A stretch of DNA of 64,000 bases from Deltaproteobacteria bacterium (GTDB taxonomy: Bacteria > Desulfobacterota > Desulfomonilia > UBA1062): positions 93,599-157,598 of the forward strand of contig JAGOOG010000005.1 of NCBI GenBank assembly GCA_017992605.1. The letters are read 5' to 3'. Numbering within the stretch: position 1 is the first letter of the stretch; each line of letters begins with the position of its first letter. A model generated the notes under the pieces. That model saw only the letters and a program-made list of their open reading frames with translations. It was not told where the DNA came from and searched no databases. Positions 53,740 through 62,562 of this stretch are shown here, piece after piece. Both the position numbers and the translations under genes were made by a program.

Positions 53740-55056
53740 GTGTATATGAAACGGTTCATCATCGCACTTCTCGTGCTTCTTGCCATCCCTGAAGGGGCGG
53801 CCTGGGCCATGACGTACGAGGACGAACGGACGGTTGCCAGGGATTTCATCAACCTGCTCGAGGCGAACAGCCTCATCGTCCACGATGCCGAGATCACGTG
53901 GCCCATCCAGATGATCGCGGAGAAGCTGGCCGATCATGTCAGGGAACCGATATACCACTTCACGGTGCACGTGGTCAGGGACCGTTCCATCAACGCCTTC
54001 ACGATCCCGGACGGTCACATCTTCGTGAACCTCGGCCTGCTCCTCTTCGCCCAGGACCTCGACGAGGTCGCAGCGGTCATCGGCCACGAGATGGGACACG
54101 GGCAGCTGCGGCACATCCCCGAAAACTACGACACGCAGTTCAGGCTCAATACCGCCACCATCCTGGGCGTGCTGGCAGGGACCCTGCTGTCCTCCAAGAA
54201 TCCCGAGGCGGGGGCGGCCATGATCTTCTCCTCCCTGGGCGGAACGGAGAACATCCGTCTGGCCTTCTCGAGGCAGCACGAATTCAGCGCCGACGAGTTC
54301 GGGAGAAGTCTGCTCAAGACCTCGAGCATCGATCCCTCGGCCATGCCGCGCTTCCTCGTCAGGCTCAACGCCTTTTCGGGCGCCTCCGGGATCCCCGAAT
54401 ACCTCCTCACCCACCCCTTCACCCAGAACAGGATAGCGAATCTGGGTGAAGACCCGGGGAAACCCGCTCCGGATGCAGCCTATTGGACCCTGTCCGCATG
54501 CATCGCCGGGCTGGTCCTTCCCGGCGGTGAGGCGGGCATGCGGACCTCCCAGTTGCCCGAACCCTACAGGTCCCTCGGGGAGGCCCTGTCGCACACGAGG
54601 AACGGGAACCATGTCCAGGCGCTCGCACAACTGGAGAAGATCGACCTGAGCGTGGCAAAGGCCTACCGGGGCCTCAATCTCCACGCCCTGGGAAGGAATG
54701 ACCAGGCATTCCCCCTCCTGAAGGAACATGCCAGGTCGGCCCGGACAAGGACGGCCCTGGCCGAGATCCTCCAGGAACGCGGGGAGTTCGACGAGGCCAT
54801 CAGGGTGCTCGAGCCCTACCAGGGACAGAGCCTGAGGGTTGACTACACGCTGGGGATCCTCTACGAGAAGGCCCGGAAGAAAGCCCTGTCACACTTCTCG
54901 TTCGGCAGGTATTTCTACAGGACCGAAAACTACCCCGCGAGCCTCTTCCACATCGAGACGGCCCTCAAGGACAAGGGGGATCTCCCCCGGGAAGTCGTCG
55001 AAGAGCTCACTACCATGCAGGACATGATCAGGAAGAAGCAGCAGGGCAGGCAGTAG
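53740..55056 (+). CDS. Periplasmic M48 metalloprotease with TPR repeats, BepA-like
   Basis: BepA-type proteases help assemble or degrade outer-membrane proteins such as LptD. The 438-residue precursor has a signal peptide (about 1-24), the zinc site HEMGH (near residue 116) with the third ligand Glu in FSADEFG, and C-terminal TPR repeats. The gene follows otsA by 80 bases in the same direction, but no close functional link to trehalose is obvious. Start is GTG 53740; ATG 53746 is an alternative, and neither has a good ribosome-binding site. Confidence 0.88.
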   Translation: MYMKRFIIALLVLLAIPEGAAWAMTYEDERTVARDFINLLEANSLIVHDAEITWPIQMIAEKLADHVREPIYHFTVHVVRDRSINAFTIPDGHIFVNLGLLLFAQDLDEVAAVIGHEMGHGQLRHIPENYDTQFRLNTATILGVLAGTLLSSKNPEAGAAMIFSSLGGTENIRLAFSRQHEFSADEFGRSLLKTSSIDPSAMPRFLVRLNAFSGASGIPEYLLTHPFTQNRIANLGEDPGKPAPDAAYWTLSACIAGLVLPGGEAGMRTSQLPEPYRSLGEALSHTRNGNHVQALAQLEKIDLSVAKAYRGLNLHALGRNDQAFPLLKEHARSARTRTALAEILQERGEFDEAIRVLEPYQGQSLRVDYTLGILYEKARKKALSHFSFGRYFYRTENYPASLFHIETALKDKGDLPREVVEELTTMQDMIRKKQQGRQ

Positions 55057-55059
55057 CGC

Positions 55060-56811
55060 TTACTGCTGCCGGAATATGGCCCTCACCTTGCTGATGTCGA
55101 AGACCTCTCCCTCACCCGAATCGTCGCAGTAGGCCTCCATGAACGGCATGCCGTTCCTGCGGAAGATGAACAGGGGGCTTATCTTCCTGGCCTGCATCTC
55201 ACCATAACCCTGCCGGGGGTAGAAGATGATGAGGGACCTGCCCTCGTTGAGCGCCTCCTCGAAGAGCATCTCGCGCCTGGGCCCGTATGGCAGCGGCATG
55301 ACCATGCCGAAGGGGTACGCGCCTTCCTTCTGCGAGACCCGCGCTGCGGTGCGCTGGGGGCCCTTGAGGGGCAGGGCCTTGCCCCAGTCTATGTCGTGAT
55401 CCGTGTCCCGGATGCCCTCGGCACTCCTGATCATGACGCCCTTCTTCTCCAGGAACGACGTGATCTCCTCCTCGCACCGCTCAGGGATCCTGAATATGCC
55501 GGGCAGGATCTCGTCGAGCCCCCTGGGGACGGTGGTCTTCTCGCCGCTGAGCACGAGGAACGTACCCTTGATGATGTGCGCCTCCGAATGCAGTCGCGAC
55601 CACCCGGAAATGTTCACCCGCACGTTGTCCGGCAGGGTGTGGCGCGAGATCCGCTCCAGAAAACCCATGATCTTCTCTTCGGTCCATCCTTCCTGGAGGG
55701 CCCTGAAAACCGACTCCCGGGTGACGTGGTAGATGCTCATCACGTCAGCCTGGACGAGGTCGGCTATCTCGCCCATATTGAGCAGGTCCACCGTATCGAA
55801 ATCTCCGGGGACCAGGATCTCCATGGTGGGCTGTATGATGGCCTCTTCCGAATAGGTGTGCACGGCGGCATCGGTCCTGCCGGTCTTCAATGCGCGGACG
55901 GCCTCGGGAGCGAAGCGCACCCACGCCCCGGTGTCGTCCTGCAGGAGCACCCCGAGACCGCCCCAGAGATCCAGCAGCGACTCGATGGTGGACCTCGCTG
56001 CCTCCGTGGTCTCGCTCCTGCTCGCGATCCACAGGGTGAGCGACCGTGCGAGGAACTCCCTCCTGATCCCGCGCTCGCCGATGGTCAGGTACGCCTGGTA
56101 GTCGAGGCCGGGGAAGGGCCTGCATGACTGACAGAAGCGCCAGAGGCTGTAGCGGGAGTCTCCCTCCATGGCCAGAGCGGCCGTGGCCCGCGGCACCGGC
56201 GTCACGATGCCGTTCTTCTCCCTGAGGCATCCGAGCTCCACGAGCTCCCCGTAGATCCTCCTGACATCGAGGACGGCGGAGAGCTTCCCGTCGAGGTATT
56301 CCCATCCCTTCTTGAAGGGCTCGAGGCCGGCCTTGCACCGGATCCTGCCCACGAGCAGGGCGTTGATCATGGTGACGTGTCCCCACAGGCCCCGCCTCTT
56401 GTGTTCCCTCCACGGAACGGCGTCCACCCCGCAGTAATACCCGGACTTCATGGCATCCATGAGCGACGCGAGGGACGGCAGCAGGATGACCGGGTCCCTT
56501 CCGGAAAGCCCCCCCTGGAAGACCAGGCCCTTCTGGCCAAGCTCCTCCAGGTCTGACCTCAATTCGTCCGGTGAGCACCCGTGGGTCCTCCCGAGGATGT
56601 CCAGGCCGACACTCTCGCCGAGCTCGTGAAGGTTCAGCAGGAGCTCTCTCTGCCTGTCCGTCAGGTCAGAAAGGACCGTCTCGAGGCGTTCGGTGTCGGA
56701 AAGCCCTTCGGCCAGGGCCCGCTGGTCCATGACGTCCCCCAGGATCCGCGTGGAGATGATGGGGATCATATAGGAAGGTATGCTGCTGATGAGGTCATAC
56801 GTCGAGGTCAT
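55060..56811 (-). CDS. Helicase-associated (XPB/Ssl2-like N-terminal domain) protein
   Basis: The 583-residue protein resembles the helicase-associated proteins encoded beside bacterial XPB helicases (Helicase_C_3 region). The N-terminal third has winged-helix-like segments (LSDLTDRQRELLLNLHELG, then DELRSDLEELGQKGLVF). A middle domain with IIQPTMEILVPGDFDTVDLLNMGEIADLV follows, then a C-terminal WYL-like beta region (SLIIFYPRQ ... ARKISPLFIFRRNGMPFMEAYC). It lacks Walker motifs, so it is an accessory, not a helicase. The ATG overlaps the XPB stop by 17 bases, after GGAGTGG. Confidence 0.8.
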   Translation of the reverse strand: MTSTYDLISSIPSYMIPIISTRILGDVMDQRALAEGLSDTERLETVLSDLTDRQRELLLNLHELGESVGLDILGRTHGCSPDELRSDLEELGQKGLVFQGGLSGRDPVILLPSLASLMDAMKSGYYCGVDAVPWREHKRRGLWGHVTMINALLVGRIRCKAGLEPFKKGWEYLDGKLSAVLDVRRIYGELVELGCLREKNGIVTPVPRATAALAMEGDSRYSLWRFCQSCRPFPGLDYQAYLTIGERGIRREFLARSLTLWIASRSETTEAARSTIESLLDLWGGLGVLLQDDTGAWVRFAPEAVRALKTGRTDAAVHTYSEEAIIQPTMEILVPGDFDTVDLLNMGEIADLVQADVMSIYHVTRESVFRALQEGWTEEKIMGFLERISRHTLPDNVRVNISGWSRLHSEAHIIKGTFLVLSGEKTTVPRGLDEILPGIFRIPERCEEEITSFLEKKGVMIRSAEGIRDTDHDIDWGKALPLKGPQRTAARVSQKEGAYPFGMVMPLPYGPRREMLFEEALNEGRSLIIFYPRQGYGEMQARKISPLFIFRRNGMPFMEAYCDDSGEGEVFDISKVRAIFRQQ

Positions 56812-58477
56812 CAAGGGACCACTCCTCGATCCGGTACTTGTATCCCTGCTCGGCCAGGAACACCTGCCGCTTGTGGGCGAAGATCTCTTCGGACGTCTCC
56901 TTGGTCACCAGCGTGTAGAAGGTCGAGATACGCTCCTTGGGCCTGAGGATCCTGCCGAGGCGCTGGGCCTCCTCCTGGCGGGAGCCGAAGGTCCCTGAAA
57001 CCTGGATGGCCACCGATGCGTCCGGGAGGTCGATGGCGAAGTTCGCGACCTTGGATACCACGAGGACGGGGATCTCCCCCCTCCTGAATGACTCATAGAT
57101 GAGGTCCCTGCGGGCGTTGGCGGTGGCGCCCGTGATCATGGGGGCCTTGAGCGATGAAGAGATCTTTCTGAGCTGGCTCAGATACTGCCCGATGACGAGC
57201 ACCGGCTCGTCTGCGTGCTTCCTCAGGAGATCCCTGAGCACGAGTTCCTTGTTGGCGTTCTCGGACGCGATCCTGAACTGGATCTTGTCGGAGGCATGCA
57301 CGTATTCAGGGGCCTTCTCGGGCGGCAGGGGTACCCGCACCTCGCAGCAGACCGCCTCGGCGATGAACCCCTTCTGCTCGAGCTCCTTCCAGGGCACGTC
57401 ATAGCACTTGGGGCCCACGAGCGAGAAGGTGTCCTGCTCGAGGCCGTCCTCGCGTATGAGGGTCGCCGTGAGCCCGAGCCTCCTCTTGGCCTGCAGCTCG
57501 GTGGTGGCACGGAAGACCGGGGCGGGAACCACGTGCACCTCGTCATAGACGATGAGCCCCCAGTTGCGCGCCATCATGAGGTTCATGTGTTCGAAGGGCC
57601 CGTCCTTGGTCCTGCGGAAGGTGAGCATCTGGTACGTGGTCACGGTGACCGGCCTGATCTCCTTCCTTGATCCGGTGTACTCGCCTATGTCCTCCCTGCG
57701 GACGGTAGTCTTGTCCAGGAGCTCCCCCATCCACTGGTGGACCGCAGAGACGTTGGTGCACAGGATGAGGGTGTGGGTTCTGGCCCTTGCCATCACGGCC
57801 ATGCCGACGATGGTCTTGCCGGCACCGCACGGGAGCACCACGATGCCCTGACCTCCCTGGGGGCTTCCCCCGGCCCAGTAGCTGTCCGCCGCCTCGACCT
57901 GGTACGGTCTCAGCGAGAAGGCCTGTTCCGACGCCGTTTGCCCGCGCAGATCCACGTCGAGGTCGTCTCCCCTGTCGTAGCCCACCAGGTCGTGCACGGG
58001 GTACCCCATCTTGATGAGGTTGTGCTTGAATCTTCCCCGGATACCCGACGGGATCAGGAAGCCCCCGGGCGGGACGTGGTCGACGATGACCTGCGCGATC
58101 TCCCTCTTGGCCATGAGCTGGTTCAACAGACCGTCCGACCGGACCTCGACACGCAGCGTATCCGTGTCCTGACGGTACAGACGGACCGCGTCCCAGCGAT
58201 CGAAGGCCTCGGCGATGCGGCTCACCACCGTGTGCGGGATGTCATAGCGCGCGTACCGCGTGAGTCCTTCGAGGACTTCCTCGTGGCTGATGCCCATGGC
58301 AGCGGCATTCCACAGGGAGAGCGGGGTAATCCGGTAGGTGTGGACGTACTCGGGCGATTTGATGAGCTCGGCAAAGGGCAGGATGGCGTCCCTCGCCTCC
58401 TCATACACCCCCGAAAGCACCTCCAGCAGGATGCTCCCGTCACTCTGTATGATCAGCGGTTTATCCGGTGTATACAT
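56795..58477 (-). CDS. XPB-type DNA helicase (SF2)
   Basis: This is a bacterial relative of the TFIIH helicase XPB. It opens PDKPLIIQSDGSILLEV and has the damage-recognition-like N-terminal domain (YRITPLSLWNAAAMG), RPYQVEAADSYW, Walker A LPCGAGKTIVG, Walker B VYDEVHVV (DEVH), LGLTATLIREDG and motif VI QEEAQRLGRILRPK. ATG 58477 is used by analogy to family N-termini; GTG 58495, six codons upstream, has the better ribosome-binding site (GAGGTG). Bacterial XPBs are 3'-5' helicases of uncertain cellular role, probably in repair. Confidence 0.92.
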   Translation of the reverse strand: MYTPDKPLIIQSDGSILLEVLSGVYEEARDAILPFAELIKSPEYVHTYRITPLSLWNAAAMGISHEEVLEGLTRYARYDIPHTVVSRIAEAFDRWDAVRLYRQDTDTLRVEVRSDGLLNQLMAKREIAQVIVDHVPPGGFLIPSGIRGRFKHNLIKMGYPVHDLVGYDRGDDLDVDLRGQTASEQAFSLRPYQVEAADSYWAGGSPQGGQGIVVLPCGAGKTIVGMAVMARARTHTLILCTNVSAVHQWMGELLDKTTVRREDIGEYTGSRKEIRPVTVTTYQMLTFRRTKDGPFEHMNLMMARNWGLIVYDEVHVVPAPVFRATTELQAKRRLGLTATLIREDGLEQDTFSLVGPKCYDVPWKELEQKGFIAEAVCCEVRVPLPPEKAPEYVHASDKIQFRIASENANKELVLRDLLRKHADEPVLVIGQYLSQLRKISSSLKAPMITGATANARRDLIYESFRRGEIPVLVVSKVANFAIDLPDASVAIQVSGTFGSRQEEAQRLGRILRPKERISTFYTLVTKETSEEIFAHKRQVFLAEQGYKYRIEEWSLDDLDV

Positions 58478-58661
58478 GGAATTACATACGATCACACAGA
58501 GCACCTCAAAAGGCAAGGGAGATTTCGGCCCGTCTCCCCCAATGGGGTCGTCTTTCAGGGAGCGAGGACCCTGTGGGCAACGCGGCCCTCCACGACCATG
58601 CAATCTTCGTTTCCGCGATGACATGCCCGGCGGGATCCCTCTGAAACGCGGCATTTTCCTG

Positions 58662-58690
58662 TTGCCTCCCCCTGAGAAAAAGCAGACAAT
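58662..58690 (+). promoter_or_regulatory. Possible promoter of the glycosyltransferase operon
   Basis: TTGCCT and GACAAT are 17 bases apart, about 40 bases ahead of the glycosyltransferase start. Both boxes are imperfect. Confidence 0.3.
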
Positions 58691-58731
58691 ACAAGTCCAT
58701 GTGAGTTGCCGCACGACAATCGGGAGAGGGC

Positions 58732-59955
58732 ATGACGTTCCAGGAAGAGAACCCTAGCGGGATCAGCAAGGCCGACATCATCGTGGGCATACCCTCATAC
58801 AACGAGGCGGGGGGCATCGCGCATACCACGGAGCAGGCGGCGCTCGGGCTCAAGGAGAACTTCTCCCAGATGGCAAGCGTCATCATCAACTGCGACAACA
58901 CGAGCACGGACGGTACGGGCCAGGCCTTCATGAACGCCGAGTCCCACGGCATTCCCAAGATCTCCATCGCAACGCCCAGGGGCATCCGGGGCAAGGGAAA
59001 CAACCTGAAGAACCTCTTCAGGAAGGTCCTGGACATGGATGCAAAGGCCGCCATCGTCGTCGAGGCGAACCTCAGGAGCATCTCTCCCGTCTGGATCAGG
59101 AACCTCGGCGAACCGCTCTTCAAGGACTTCGCCTTCGTCTCACCCCTGTACGTCAGGCACAAGTACGACGGCACCATAACGAACAACATAGCCTACCCGC
59201 TCTCCCGGTGTCTCTACGGCAGAAGGGTGAGGCAGCCCATCGGGGGTGACTGCGGGCTTTCCTCCCAGATGGCAGGGATCTTTCTCAAGAGCCCCCTGTG
59301 GGACGAGGATGTGAGCCAGTTCGGCATCGACATCTGGATGAGCACCCTCGCGGTGAACGAGGGGCTGCCCGTCTGCCAGGCATTCCTGGGCAAGCCGAAG
59401 ATAAGCACCACCAAGCCCAAAGACCCCGCCCTGGACATGGGGCCCATGTTCCGTCACATGGTCGTCACCCTGTTCAACCTCATGAACGCCTTCACGAACA
59501 AGTGGACCACCACCAAGTGGAGCAAGCCCACCGCCATCTTCGGGGTCGGCATCAGCGACGTGGAGGCGCCGCCGGCCCTCAAGGTGAGCAAGGACAGGCT
59601 CTACATGAAATTCAGGGAGGGATTCAACACCCACTGGGACGTCTACCGCACGCTGTTCTCGAGCGAGAACCTGCAGAAGATCAGGGAGATCGCATCGCTG
59701 GACCTCGACCATTTCGAGATGCCCGTCCCCGTATGGGCCCGCATCCTCTTCGACTGCGCCATCGGATACCGCAGGAAGATCCTTGACCGGTCAAGGCTTC
59801 TGGAGGTTCTCATACCGCTGCATTACGGCATGACCCTGTCTTTCGTGAACAAGACCGAAGGCATGTCCCACCACCAGGCCGAGGAATTCCTCGAAGACTT
59901 GTGTCTCGTGTTCGAGCAGAGCAAGCCGTACCTCATCTACCGGTGGGACCAATAG
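58732..59955 (+). CDS. GT2-like glycosyltransferase, glycosylglycerate-synthase-like
   Basis: The 407-residue protein resembles mannosyl- or glucosylglycerate synthases: IIVGIPSYNEAGGIAHTT near residue 16, RGIRGKGNNLKNLF, and a C-terminal region typical of that group. Known relatives make compatible solutes. The DxD-like metal site, expected as D-x-D-L-R-S, reads E-A-N-L-R-S here (Glu111-Ala-Asn113), so metal binding or sugar specificity may differ. No membrane helix is clear. GGGAGAGGGC precedes the ATG. It is followed 14 bases later by a response regulator. Confidence 0.7.
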   Translation: MTFQEENPSGISKADIIVGIPSYNEAGGIAHTTEQAALGLKENFSQMASVIINCDNTSTDGTGQAFMNAESHGIPKISIATPRGIRGKGNNLKNLFRKVLDMDAKAAIVVEANLRSISPVWIRNLGEPLFKDFAFVSPLYVRHKYDGTITNNIAYPLSRCLYGRRVRQPIGGDCGLSSQMAGIFLKSPLWDEDVSQFGIDIWMSTLAVNEGLPVCQAFLGKPKISTTKPKDPALDMGPMFRHMVVTLFNLMNAFTNKWTTTKWSKPTAIFGVGISDVEAPPALKVSKDRLYMKFREGFNTHWDVYRTLFSSENLQKIREIASLDLDHFEMPVPVWARILFDCAIGYRRKILDRSRLLEVLIPLHYGMTLSFVNKTEGMSHHQAEEFLEDLCLVFEQSKPYLIYRWDQ

Positions 59956-59969
59956 GAAAGGAGAAGGCC

Positions 59970-60335
59970 ATGTCCAAGATTCTGGTCGTCGATGACGAGA
60001 AGCACATCAGGCTGCTCTATGCGGAAGAGCTGGAAGAAGAAGGCTATGACGTGGCAACCGCATCGGACGGCATCGGAATCCTGGAGCGCATCGAGGAGGA
60101 AGAGCCCGACGTGGTGATCCTCGACATCAAGATGGTCTCCTCCAACGGCCTGGATGTCCTCCAGGAGATCAGGAACAAGTACTACAACCTCCCCGTCATC
60201 CTCTGCAGCGCCTACGGCAGCTACAAGGTCGACATCAAATCCATCGCGGCGGATGCCTATGTCGTGAAATCCTCCGACCTCACCGAGCTCAAGAAAAAGA
60301 TCGCCCAGGTCCTGGAAACCACGGTACCTGCCTGA
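59970..60335 (+). CDS. Single-domain response regulator (CheY-like receiver)
   Basis: The 121-residue receiver has the acidic pair VVDDE, phospho-acceptor Asp52 in VVILDIKM, a Ser in LCSAYGS and the conserved Lys in VVKSSD. There is no output domain. AGGAAAGGAGAAGGCC precedes the ATG. The cognate kinase is not adjacent. It may pass phosphoryl groups or bind a partner enzyme, perhaps the upstream glycosyltransferase. Confidence 0.93.
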   Translation: MSKILVVDDEKHIRLLYAEELEEEGYDVATASDGIGILERIEEEEPDVVILDIKMVSSNGLDVLQEIRNKYYNLPVILCSAYGSYKVDIKSIAADAYVVKSSDLTELKKKIAQVLETTVPA

Positions 60336-60342
60336 TGCCCGC

Positions 60343-61176
60343 GTGCGCACCGTCGCAGACCTCCACACCCATTCCTGCGTATCCGACGGGAACCTGAGCC
60401 CGGCCGAGCTCGTGGACCTGGCCGCATCGCGCGGGCTTCGTGCCCTGGCACTGACCGACCACGATACCCTTGCGGGCATTCCGCCCGCCCTGCGCTCCGC
60501 AGGAGCACGAGGTATCCGGCTGATCCCGGGCATCGAGATCAGCGCCGAGTTCGAGCCCGGCATGCTCCACCTGCTCGGCTACTTCCCCTCGCACCCCCCC
60601 GGCATGGAGGCCGCCCTGGAGCATGTGCAGCGGGCACGGAACGAACGCATCCCGCGGATCATCAGCCGCCTGAACGGCCTCGGGGTGAGGCTCGACGTTT
60701 CCGATGTCGCGCCCGGGGTACGCCAGACACAGGTCGGCAGGCCCCACGTCGCCAGGGCCCTCGTGGAAAAGGGCTACGTGCACAGCTTCGACGAGGCCTT
60801 CGATCGGTATCTCGGCAGGGGCAGGCAGGCCTATGTCCCGAAGGAGAAGCTGTCCTGGATGTCAGCCATCGGCCTCATCCGGCGGCATGGGGGTCTGCCT
60901 GTGCTGGCCCACCCGTGCACCCTCGATCTCGACGAGAGTGACCTCGGGTCATTCGTGGAACGGCTCTCGTCGGAGGGCCTCGCGGGCATGGAGGTCCACT
61001 ACCCGGACCACACCCCGGAGCAGGTCTCCCTCTATACGGGCATCGCGTCGGCCCTGCATCTCGTCGTGACGGGCGGCAGCGACTACCATGGCCCCGAGAG
61101 GAACGGCTGCTCGCCCGGTGATTACGGCATGGACCGGAACCAGTTCGACCTCTTCTGCAAACACCTCACCGCGTGA
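60343..61176 (+). CDS. PHP-domain metal-dependent phosphoesterase
   Basis: The 277-residue protein is of the YciV/TrpH type, known as 3',5'-nucleoside bisphosphate phosphatase or RNase AM. The PHP metal ligands are visible as DLHTHSCVSDG, LTDHDTL, PGIEIS, a mid-region LPVLAHPC and the last GGSDYHG. The GTG start is seven bases after the response regulator stop and has no strong ribosome-binding site, which suggests translational coupling. Confidence 0.9.
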   Translation: MRTVADLHTHSCVSDGNLSPAELVDLAASRGLRALALTDHDTLAGIPPALRSAGARGIRLIPGIEISAEFEPGMLHLLGYFPSHPPGMEAALEHVQRARNERIPRIISRLNGLGVRLDVSDVAPGVRQTQVGRPHVARALVEKGYVHSFDEAFDRYLGRGRQAYVPKEKLSWMSAIGLIRRHGGLPVLAHPCTLDLDESDLGSFVERLSSEGLAGMEVHYPDHTPEQVSLYTGIASALHLVVTGGSDYHGPERNGCSPGDYGMDRNQFDLFCKHLTA

Positions 61177-61272
61177 AGGGCCGACATGCCGCCGTGCACG
61201 AAAAACCGCTGAGAGCCTTGTTTTGCCCTTGACAGAGCAGCCGGTCTTGACTAACCATGAGACGTGCAGCAA

Positions 61273-61301
61273 GGGGTACTCCTAAGCAGTGCGGGTACCC
61301 C
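61273..61301 (+). promoter_or_regulatory. Hairpin in the cysteine synthase leader
   Basis: GGGGTAC and GTACCCC form a perfect 7-bp stem with a 15-base loop, about 38 bases before the cysteine synthase start. A TTGACA (61229-61234) lies upstream but the -10 at the right distance is poor (TAACCA). It could be a regulatory leader; no known riboswitch was recognised. Confidence 0.35.
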
Positions 61302-61339
61302 TCAAGATAGACATCGGGAGCAGAGCGGGAGCGTAGACC

Positions 61340-62242
61340 ATGTTTTCCAAGAATGTCCTGGACCAGATCGGAAACACGCCCATCGTATGTCTGAAAGGCG
61401 TGCTCGACGCCAACATCTTCGCCAAGGCGGAACACCTCAACCCGGGCGGCAGCATCAAGGACCGTGTGGCGCTCTTCATGCTGGAGGAGGCGAAGAAGGC
61501 CGGCCAGCTCAAGGACGGCGACATCATAGCAGAACCGACCTCCGGAAACACCGGCATCGGCATGGCCCTGGTGGGAGGCGTCATGGGTCACAAGGTGATC
61601 TGCGTGATGCCCGAGAACATGAGCGAAGAACGCAAGAAGATCATCAAGGCGCTGGGTGCGGAGCTCATCCTCACGCCTGCCGAAGAGAGCCTGGAAGGGA
61701 GCATCACGGTCGCCAAGGAACTGCAGCGCTCCCGGAAGAACGTTTACATCCCACAGCAGTTCGAGAATGCCAACAACCCCCTGGCCCACTATCTCACCAC
61801 CGGCCCGGAAATCTGGACACAGCTGCGGCATCACGTGGACATCTTCGTATCGGGCCTGGGCAGCGGCGGCACCCTCCAGGGCGTGGGAAAATTCCTCAAG
61901 GAACGCAACAGGGACACCGTCATGGTCGCCGTGGAACCGAAGAACGTGTCCGCCCTGCTGGGGCACGAACCCGGCCTCCATCGTATCGAGGGCATAGGCG
62001 ACGGCTTCATACCCCCGGTACTCGACACCGCGCTCATCGACGAGATCGTGGAGGTGACCGACGACGACGCCGTGCAGACGAGCCGGCTGCTCGCCCGCAA
62101 GGCGGGACTGCTCGTGGGGACCTCGGCCGGCGCCAACGTGTGGGCATGCATCCGGATGGCCGAGAAGTACGGCCACGAAAAGATCATCGCCACGGTCCTG
62201 CCGGACCGTGCGGAACGGTATTTCTCGACAAGTCTTATCTAG
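61340..62242 (+). CDS. cysK: Cysteine synthase (O-acetylserine sulfhydrylase family)
   Basis: It forms cysteine from O-acetylserine and sulfide. The 300-residue PLP enzyme starts VLDQIGNTPIVCL, with Lys40 in NPGGSIKDR, the substrate loop EPTSGNTGIGMAL, the phosphate site GSGGTLQGVG and the C-terminal GTSAGAN. A cystathionine beta-synthase role is less likely given the short length. GCGGGAGCGTAGACC precedes the ATG. Sulfide from sulfatase-derived sulfate could in principle feed it, but no sulfate reduction genes are here. Confidence 0.94.
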   Translation: MFSKNVLDQIGNTPIVCLKGVLDANIFAKAEHLNPGGSIKDRVALFMLEEAKKAGQLKDGDIIAEPTSGNTGIGMALVGGVMGHKVICVMPENMSEERKKIIKALGAELILTPAEESLEGSITVAKELQRSRKNVYIPQQFENANNPLAHYLTTGPEIWTQLRHHVDIFVSGLGSGGTLQGVGKFLKERNRDTVMVAVEPKNVSALLGHEPGLHRIEGIGDGFIPPVLDTALIDEIVEVTDDDAVQTSRLLARKAGLLVGTSAGANVWACIRMAEKYGHEKIIATVLPDRAERYFSTSLI

Positions 62243-62436
62243 AGACTGAAAAGCATTACAGAAAAGAGGTAATTTATTTCCCACTACCTCGCTTTGTCTT
62301 ATCGCCATTTCTATTTCTAACTAAATTATCAATTGGTTATAAAATGATATACTTTGGCACTACCGTTGCTTACTATACCATGCAGTCCCAAAGGACATGC
62401 AATGATTTCCCGGCCTCAATTCTCCTCCTCTATTTA

Positions 62437-62463
62437 AGGGATTTCCCATCGGGGGAAATCCCT
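62437..62463. terminator. Perfect 11-bp intergenic hairpin
   Basis: AGGGATTTCCC pairs with GGGAAATCCCT across a 5-base loop in an AT-rich 320-bp gap between cysK and the next glycosyltransferase. It is about 195 bases past the cysK stop, rather far for a terminator, and no T-run follows on the plus strand. The rest of 62243-62562 is AT-rich, with a weaker GAGGTA/TACCTC stem at 62266-62290; no gene is recognised there. Confidence 0.45.
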
Positions 62464-62562
62464 GCGCTTCCATGATGATCTGCCCGCCCCGAAGTGAACT
62501 CAATCCAGACCGGCGTCAAAGTGGGTCTATACAACCTCACGTTTCTTGGTTATGATCATGCC

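Noticed and set aside
61229..61257. A TTGACA upstream of cysK as a full promoter
   Set aside because: The -35 is perfect, but the -10 at the right spacing (TAACCA) is poor, so it is mentioned but not listed as a promoter.
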